From Chrysochromulina parva (lineage: Eukaryota; Haptophyta; Prymnesiales; Chrysochromulinaceae), in assembly GCA_002887195.1 (NCBI GenBank), contig PJAB01001765.1, positions 1-12,338 of the forward strand: 12,338 bases of DNA, given 5' to 3'. Below are positions 6,429 through 12,338 of the stretch, piece after piece. The notes below the pieces were generated by a model. It was not told the origin of the DNA. It searched no databases and saw only the letters and a program-made list of their open reading frames with translations. The translations under genes were made by a program, and so were the position numbers. The stretch's first letter is position 1, and the number at the start of each line of letters is the position of its first letter.

Positions 6429-7814
6429 ATGTTGGCGCTCTATGCCGCAAATGCCCTCGTGCTGGCCGTCCTGTACGCTTCGTTCAATCGCACGTTGCCC
6501 GAGCCGTACATGGACGAGCCATTTCACTCGGGCCAGACGCAGCTCTACTGTCAAGGGCGTTGGAACGAGTGGGACTCGAAAATCACGACGTTCCCTGGGC
6601 TGTACATATTCGGAGTGATGGCCGCCAAGGTCGGAGATTGCGGACTGCCAACGCTTCGCGCCGTCAACATGCTTCCAGCACTCGCGACGCCGTGGCTGCT
6701 GCGCTCGCTGCTAGCCGTGCTGCACCCGACCACCTCGGAGGCGGACCTCGCATGGAATGCGGCAGTGCTCAGCCTGCTGCCGACCCACTTCTTCTTCCAC
6801 TTTTTGTACTACACAGACTCGCTGGCCACGTGCAGCGTGCTGCTCCTGGTGCTGCTCTCTTATCAAAGCGCGCTGTCAACATCGGACAGCCGAGCGCAGC
6901 AGCTTGGCCGTGCGGTCGCGGCCGCACTTGCGATCGGCTTTCGTCAGACGAATGCCGTGTGGGTCGCGTTCGCCGTCGCTGCTGGCGCCCTCGGCGAGCT
7001 CCAGGCCCGCGGCGTGCTGACGAAGCACGCTGCGCTGCCGGCAGCAATTGCAGAGGTGCTGCTAGGGCGGCCGCCGACGCTCCGGTCCGAGGAGGGCACA
7101 GCGCCGGCGCTGGCTAAGATCATTGGCACGGCGGCGCGTCGCGACCCGGTGCAGCTCGCGCTATTAGCGGCCTTTGCCGCCTTCGTGGTGCTCAACGGTG
7201 GGGTGGTGGTCGGCGACAAGTCGAACCACGCGATGGCCTTCCACCTAGCCCAAGTGCTCTATGCCACTGGCCTCGCGAGTGCACCCTTCCACATGCCGCA
7301 ACTGAGCTACCGGCTACCAGCCGCGCTCCGTGCGGCAATGGCGGCGGCGGTCGCCGCACCGCTCGCCGCTGCCGCCTCGCTCGCCGCCGTGCTGGCGGCG
7401 GCGCACTGCACACTCAGCCACCCGTTCCTTTTGGCCGACAATCGGCACGTCACCTTCTACTTATGGCGCCACGTGCTCGGCCGCCATTGGATAGTGCCCT
7501 ACATGCTCACGCCGCTCCACCTCCTGCTGGGCAGTCTGCTCTGGCCGCGCGTGCATGCGGCGCAGGGCTCACTGCTCACCCTCGGTCTGCTCGTCTGCAT
7601 GATGCTGGTGCTCGTCCCGTCTCCGCTGCTCGAGCCGCGCTACCTCACGCTGCCTGCGCTGCTGCTCCGTCTGCATGCGCCGCCACTGATCGGCCCTACC
7701 GGCTGGCTGCCACCGCTGCTCGTCTTTGCGGCGCTCAACGCGGCCATGCTCGCGATCTTCCTGCTGCGCCCGTACACGTGGGGTGACGGCTCCGTGGCGA
7801 GGTTCATGTGGTGA
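6429..7814 (+). CDS. ALG10: Dol-P-Glc:Glc2Man9GlcNAc2-PP-dolichol alpha-1,2-glucosyltransferase
   Basis: The 461-residue ER membrane enzyme adds the terminal alpha-1,2-glucose to the lipid-linked oligosaccharide, using dolichyl-phosphate glucose, before transfer to nascent proteins (GT59 family). Family signatures appear in order: EPYMDEPFHSGQTQLYCQG (25-43) with the acidic pair Asp29-Glu30 in the first lumenal loop, WDSKITTFPGLY (48-59), YYTDSLAT (127-134), FRQTNAVWV (171-179), VGDKSNHAMAFHLAQ (261-275), HPFLLADNRHVTFYLWR (331-347), LEPRYLTLP (401-409) and the C-terminal RFMW. Many hydrophobic segments give a polytopic protein. The length is close to the human enzyme (about 470). The ATG at 6429 has G at -3, and a TGA in frame at 6402 limits extension. 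The first helix follows directly, as in known orthologues. It is divergent from the Tic110-like gene and convergent with the P5A ATPase gene. Confidence 0.97.
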   Translation: MLALYAANALVLAVLYASFNRTLPEPYMDEPFHSGQTQLYCQGRWNEWDSKITTFPGLYIFGVMAAKVGDCGLPTLRAVNMLPALATPWLLRSLLAVLHPTTSEADLAWNAAVLSLLPTHFFFHFLYYTDSLATCSVLLLVLLSYQSALSTSDSRAQQLGRAVAAALAIGFRQTNAVWVAFAVAAGALGELQARGVLTKHAALPAAIAEVLLGRPPTLRSEEGTAPALAKIIGTAARRDPVQLALLAAFAAFVVLNGGVVVGDKSNHAMAFHLAQVLYATGLASAPFHMPQLSYRLPAALRAAMAAAVAAPLAAAASLAAVLAAAHCTLSHPFLLADNRHVTFYLWRHVLGRHWIVPYMLTPLHLLLGSLLWPRVHAAQGSLLTLGLLVCMMLVLVPSPLLEPRYLTLPALLLRLHAPPLIGPTGWLPPLLVFAALNAAMLAIFLLRPYTWGDGSVARFMW

Positions 7815-8179
7815 ACTTGTTGACGGTCTGAGGAGCGCGAGCTTCCGCGAGATCGGACCGCCGCGCGGCGCGCCTGTGGCACGGACCAGGCGTCCGGCGA
7901 GGCGACCGGTTACGACACAGCCTCTAGCGGCTTGCGACGTCAGCTGAAAGTCATTTGAAGAATAGACAAGAATAAACTCGAGTGCTGTGTACCGACGAAA
8001 CAGCGTGGTAACGTTCTTGCCGTGCCGCGCGCGTGCCGCGCATCACCTACGGTCAGGACGGCTCCTCCCTGCGCAACTCGACCAACGCGGCGCTCGGTGG
8101 CGATCACTGATCTTCGTCGCTCTCACCAAGCGCGAGGTCTCGACCCCCAAAGGCCCTGCCCCCTGCGGCAGATCCCTTG
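7815..8179. other. Tail-to-tail spacer between ALG10 and the P5A ATPase gene
   Basis: This 365-bp region should hold both 3' UTRs. The only conspicuous signal is AATAAA at 7971-7976 on the plus strand, listed separately. No AATAAA is seen on the minus strand for the ATPase transcript. Small open frames here show no recognisable product, and I see no repeat or RNA gene. Confidence 0.6.
7971..7976 (+). terminator. Candidate polyadenylation signal for ALG10
   Basis: AATAAA lies 157 bases after the ALG10 stop in an A-rich pocket (aagaatagacaagaataaac) and is followed by a GT-rich tgctgtgta, as expected for a cleavage region. It is the only canonical hexamer noticed in the spacer. Algal genomes often lack this signal, so the call rests on position and context. 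Confidence 0.45.
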
Positions 8180-10353
8180 TCACCGCAGCCTGAGCCGAGC
8201 GAGCGTGGCGCGCTGGATGAGCTTCTCGACGGCAAGGCACGCCATAAAGTCGAAGCCCATCAGCCCGAGCATCTCAGTCGAGGCTGCTTCGGGCAGCGGC
8301 ACAAGCTCAAGGTAGCTCGCAACGTCAGGGAGCGAGCCGCCCGAGAGAGCCGAGAGCAGCAGTGCGGAGCCGATGAGCGTCACAATCAGCCCGGTGTTCG
8401 AGGTGAGCGACTGCATAAACGGGCGGCCCGTGTAATTCACGGCAAAGGTGGTGAGCAGCATAGAGGAGGAGAGGAGGTACACGACGGTGTTGGTGATCGA
8501 GGGCTCAAAGCCCGAGTCCGCCTCGATGGTGTCGATGAGGCCCGCGTTGGCTGCGGCCGTCTCGCCTAATTCGAGACCACTCCGGAGCGAGTGCAGGTGG
8601 ATGCAGAACTGGCCGCACACGGAGATCAACACGGACGGGGCAAGCACCGAGGCTGGGGGGCGTTGGGGAGCGAGCTTCGGCAACGGCTGCGCAAACGAGA
8701 CGAAGAGGAAGAGCGCTGCGGTGCCCAGCCCAGAGGTCGTCGCCTGCACGTCCGACATGCGCACGCCGCGCAGGTGCACCACTGAGAGGGCGTACGCGGA
8801 GACGAGGCAGTTGAGTGCGAGGATCTTGAACATCTGCGTGGTCGTCACGAGCGTGCAGCGGCCCTGGGTGATGATGTCGATGCACGAGGACACGTTGGCC
8901 GACTTAGACGTGAAGGCCGCCGCAATCGAGGCGTCTCCCAGCTTGACCGCAGGCAGCGTCATCATCTCGCGCTGCAAGCGCTCCTCGAGCCGCTTCTGCT
9001 TCTCACGCGCCGAGGCCGTGCCAGCCGCCTCGCCGTTGGCGCCGCCACCTTTTTTGCGGCTACGCAGAAGGCTCGAGCCGCCGCCCGCGGGCTCTTCGGG
9101 CGCCGCGGGCGGCGGTGGGGGCGGCGGTGGCACGAGCGAGGTGGTGACCAGCGCCACGCTCACGGCAGCGCGCTTGAGAGCGCCCACGTCGTTGGTGCCG
9201 TCGCCGCACATGAGGGCGACGACGCCATTGTCACGGTGTGTCGCGAGGGCAAGCTCCTTTTGTCCTGGGCTCATGCGCGCGAGCACGCGCAGGTGCGGCA
9301 GCGCCGCCGGCAGGGCACCCGCCGCGTGCAGAGCCGCAAAGCCAGCCCCATCCAAACACAGATCGTACTTGAGAGCGAGCGCACGGAAGGCGAGCGCGCT
9401 CAATTCCTCCATCGGCAGCGCCGGCTCCGATGCGGACGCGCACCACGGCCGCCACCGCAACCGCGGCGGTGGCGGCGCGGCGGCCTTGACGGTGCCGTTG
9501 GCAGCGGCGGCGGTGGACGTGGCGGCAGCGTTCGGCACAAGAGTTTCGAGCTCGAGCAGCAGGGGTGGCAGGCATGAGATGCCCAGCGTGTGGGCTGCAT
9601 GCGTTGCCGTGAGTAGCGCATCCCCAGTGAGCATCTGGAGCTCATGGCCTGAGGTGCGCAGCTGCTCAAGCACGGCCTGTGACTCGGGCTTGTTCGGGCA
9701 GTGCAGCACCAGCAGCCCACGGAACGTGAGGCCCGACTCGACCGCATCGCGTGCGAGCTTGGTGACGTCCGCACCGGGCGCGTCTGCGGTGCCCATCTCG
9801 GCGTGCAGTCTCTTGGACGCGAGAGCGAGCACGCGCTTGCCCAGCCGCGTGTGCGCCTGATAGCACTCGTCATACCCCGGCGGCACTGTCGCGAGCAGCT
9901 CCTTGATCGTCTCGGGCGAGCCCTTGGTGAGCACAAAGAGGCCGCGGCACCCGATGTAGTCGCACGCCGCCGCAATGCGCAGCGCGCTGCCCGAGTCTAC
10001 GGGCAGCGAGGGAGAGAAGCGCGGCGCCACGTCGACCACGGTTGAGGAACGCTTGAGATCCGACGAGAAGGGGAAGCGCTTGAGGATCCGCAGCCCCACG
10101 CGAGCCTGCACCGACGGAGGCAGCATGGAGGTCAGGGAGGGAGCACCTAGCGGCTGCCTGCGTACGCACGTCTGATCGGAATGGTAGGTCCAGCCAATCG
10201 ATGACAAGGCTGCCTTTTCCATGGGATCGCCGAGCACCGTGCCATCGCTGTAGATGAGCTGATGGCAGCCCGCGAGCACCAGAGAAGCTTCGAGGGGCAC
10301 CGCCTCGCCGCTCATCAGCGTGTACTCGCCGCCGCCGCCGCCGCCACCGCCAC

Positions 10354-10386
<33 letters not shown>

Positions 10387-12082
10387 CGCCGCCGCCGCTA
10401 CCATCGCTACTGCCGCCGCCGCTCCCCTTGCCCTCGTTGCTGCTGCCGCCGCCGCCGCTGCCGCCGCCGCTGCCGCCGCCACTGCCAGCAGCGCCAGCAG
10501 GCTGAGGCACGACGACGCCTTCGACGAGCAGGTCATTGGAAGTGAGCGTGCCGGTCTTGTCGAAGCAGCAGTATTGTAGCTTGCCCGCGTACGGGATGCG
10601 GAAGGGCTCGGTGCAGTAGACACCCATGCGATGGAGCGCGAGCAGCGAGTTATTGACTGCGAGCGAGAGTTCCATCGGTAACTCAGGCGGCACCACCGAG
10701 GTGAGGATCATCGTGCAGTGCAGCAGCAGCCGCCAACGCGAGCGCGTCGGATCCTGCAGCCCCTCGTGCAGCACGTAGCCCGCGGCGGCTACGGCGAAGG
10801 AGAGGAGGAAGAGGATGAAGAGGAGAGTCTCCGTCGAGTTCTCTGAGGCGCGCTCGGACGCGAAGAGGATGGTTCGGATGAGCTTGCCCTGCGACGAGTA
10901 GAAGCCCGTCCGCAGCACGTATCCCACCGCGCCGCCGCCCGGCGGCTGCAGGCTCGCAGGCTGCGCGCCAGGCGCGTGCTGCAGCAGCTTCGTGCCTCCG
11001 AGCACGACGGCCGCTCGGTGGGTCGTTAGGTCGAGGAGCGTGCGCTCGAGGTCCTCCGAGGCCTCGACCGCGCCAATGGGCTCCTTGAGCATGGGAGTTG
11101 ACTCTCCCGTGAGAGCGCTCTCGTTGACCGTCACGCTCCCATGTAGCAGCACCACGTCCGCAGGGCACACAGCCTCGAGCTCGATGCCCGAGCCGCCGTA
11201 GCTGTATGCCGTCATGGAGGTGGCGGGTGCGCGCTGAAGCGCGATCACATCGCCGGGCAGCAGGTCGACGGAAGAGAGCGCTGTCCACTTGCCGCCGCGG
11301 AGCGCGAGCGCGGCCGACGGCGGCGTCGCGAACTCGCGCATCTCCTCGAGGTTGCGGAGGCGCGAGGTGACGACGGTGGATTCGAAGACGATGAGCATCA
11401 GCAGCGTGAACAGCGAATAGTACCAATAGTCGTCGAGCGACCAGAGGAGCACGCAAAAGACCTGGAAGACGAAGAAGGGTGCGAGCGCGTGCTCCATGAG
11501 CAGCTCGCCGAACCTGCGCGCCGGGATCTCGAACGAGTTCGGGCCGTACTTGCGCCGGGCCTCCTCGGCCGCCTCTGGCTTGAGCCCGCGATCGTTCCTG
11601 ATGTAGTGGCTGATCGGCTCACTCACGGGCATCGCAAGCTCGGTGAAGGCCGCGGCATCATCCGCCGCTGGTTCAGCAGTTCGGGTCGACGGCGCCGGCA
11701 GCAGGTACGTGCGCTTGCGGAACTCGAAGTGGTACTCGTCGGCGCTGTCAGCGCCGGCCGCTGCCTTGCGGCCGAGTCGTACGAGCTCCGAGCGGCCGGC
11801 AGCTGGCCACGCGCGTACGAGCGTCGCATCGGCGGCGCGCTTGACCGTGCGCAGCTTGAGCGCGCAGCGCACCGTGAGCGACCAGTGGCACGCGAGGAAC
11901 GTGAGGAAGTGCGCCACAGCAACCAGAGGCGTGCCGACATTGGCGGCAAACTCGTGCGACGGCGAGAAGAGGTAGAGTCCGAAGCCGACGGCGTACGCGA
12001 TCGCAAACGGCACGACGTCGAGGTGCAGTGTGCGTGGCCGGTGCAGCGTGAAGTGCGTCTGAGCATCCTCCTCCTCGTGCAT
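8180..12082 (-). CDS. P5A-type ATPase, ATP13A1/Spf1 family (ER transmembrane-helix dislocase)
   Basis: A 1300-residue P-type ATPase of the ER membrane. P5A pumps (human ATP13A1, yeast Spf1) extract misinserted or mistargeted helices. Residues are numbered from Met at 12082. Two extra N-terminal hydrophobic segments (about 21-39 and 50-67) precede TM1-2 (199-239). Then come VNESALTGEST (A domain, TGES 325-328), the P5A signature VVPPELPMEL in TM4 (463-472), CCFDKTGTLTSNDL (phosphorylated Asp508), KRFPFSSDLKRSS (668-680), KGSPETIKEL (720-729), MLTGDALLTA (817-826), MCGDGTNDVGALKRA (958-972) and KLGDASIAAAFTSK (1047-1060), followed by six C-terminal membrane segments. All catalytic motifs are intact. 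A Gly/Ser insert (533-585) follows the phosphorylation loop. A Pro-rich stretch lies after the hinge. An upstream in-frame ATG at 12196 would add 38 residues. I prefer 12082 because it has G at -3 (GAC-ATG) and family similarity starts just after it. Confidence 0.96.
10328..10486 (-). repeat. Gly/Ser low-complexity insert in the P5A ATPase
   Basis: This encodes ATPase residues 533-585: GGGS-type repeats, a run of ten Ser and a run of nine Gly. The Ser run is ten perfect GCT units on the plus strand (10355-10384), read as AGC on the minus strand, so it belongs to the CAG/CTG repeat class. It sits between the phosphorylation loop and the nucleotide-binding domain, where it would form a flexible loop on the cytosolic face. 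Confidence 0.95.
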
Positions 12083-12338
12083 GTCACCGCGGCAAGACGG
12101 CGATAGACTGAAGACTCGACACGAGGCAAGACCAAGAACTCGACGCCAATTCCGCAGGGTTTCCGGTAGCTGAGGTGTATCTGTTGCCCTGGGCATCCGT
12201 GACGGGGTTTTTCTAATCTACAGTCGATCGCATTCATTATGAGAGGGGGGGGGGAGGGGGGGGGAGGGGTCCCTGTGATAAGTGTGTTTTGTGTGTTTTG
12301 TGTGACACGCGAAAAACGCGCGAAGCTCCCCATGGCCG
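12083..12338. promoter_or_regulatory. 5' region of the P5A ATPase gene
   Basis: This region should hold the promoter and 5' UTR of the minus-strand ATPase gene. Composition shifts from coding-like GC to mixed sequence upstream of 12082. On the minus strand GCTACCGGAAACC (12158-12170) shares TACCGG with the motif before the kinase and ALG10 genes. Beyond 12196 come a G-run (12245-12269), a GTGTGTTTT repeat (12282-12304) and a small cgcg-aaaaa-cgcg hairpin (12308-12320). No TATA box is obvious. Confidence 0.5.
12245..12304. repeat. G-run followed by a GTGTGTTTT repeat
   Basis: The plus strand has ten, nine and four G separated by single A (12245-12269), a strong candidate for G-quadruplex formation, with the complementary pyrimidine tract on the coding strand of the ATPase gene. 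Twelve bases further on, GTGTGTTTT occurs twice and a half (12282-12304). Both are simple-sequence elements about 160-220 bases upstream of the preferred start. Confidence 0.85.

Noticed and set aside
8448..9860. A 470-codon plus-strand open frame opposite the P5A ATPase gene
   Set aside because: The opposite strand carries all P-type ATPase motifs through this region. The plus frame is Ser/Ala/Arg-rich and featureless.
8180..12082. Identity as a P5B ATPase (ATP13A2 type)
   Set aside because: TM4 carries PPELP, the P5A signature, in place of the PPALP-type motif of P5B, and the C-terminal part follows Spf1/ATP13A1.
11623..12333. A 236-codon minus-strand frame over the start of the P5A ATPase gene
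   Set aside because: It overlaps the conserved ATPase N-terminus in another frame and its product is Arg/Ser-rich with no domain.
1..12338. CRISPR array, transposon, tRNA or rRNA
   Set aside because: No spaced identical repeats, terminal inverted repeats, transposase frame, cloverleaf-like sequence or rRNA core motif was seen. The repeats present are short tandem ones.

Overview
The window looks like nuclear DNA of a photosynthetic eukaryote with a red-derived secondary plastid, most likely a haptophyte or a similarly GC-rich heterokont alga such as a pelagophyte. Three things point there. The base composition is very GC-rich with tri-nucleotide runs. The proteins are purely eukaryotic (an eIF2alpha kinase, ALG10, a P5A ATPase). 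A Tic110-like plastid protein begins with a signal-peptide-like stretch ending in an Ala-Ala-Ala-Phe motif, the kind of cleavage site used in red-lineage complex plastids. Sequence alone does not settle the genus.

Layout, left to right: (1) 1-558, minus strand, the 5' part of an unrecognised gene that runs off the left edge. (2) 559-804, a spacer with a 15-bp tandem repeat. (3) 805-3615, minus, an HRI-type eIF2alpha kinase with a large insert in the catalytic domain and a 27-residue glycine run. (4) 3616-4113, a spacer with a CATCCG repeat and a 44-bp tandem duplication. (5) 4114-6255, minus, a Tic110-like inner-envelope translocon protein. (6) 6256-6428, a 173-bp head-to-head spacer. (7) 6429-7814, plus, ALG10, the last glucosyltransferase of lipid-linked oligosaccharide assembly. 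(8) 7815-8179, a tail-to-tail spacer with an AATAAA. (9) 8180-12082, minus, a P5A-type ATPase (ATP13A1/Spf1 family). (10) 12083-12338, its 5' region with a G-run. The four complete genes appear intronless and are packed with short spacers.

All four recognised genes concern protein biogenesis and its stress control: ER N-glycan assembly (ALG10), ER membrane-protein quality control (P5A ATPase), plastid protein import (Tic110) and translational stress response (eIF2alpha kinase). Whether this is more than chance co-location is an inference that needs comparison with related genomes. I found no mobile elements, CRISPR arrays, tRNA or rRNA genes, and no evidence of a new multi-gene system. The most open item is the unrecognised partial gene at the left edge.
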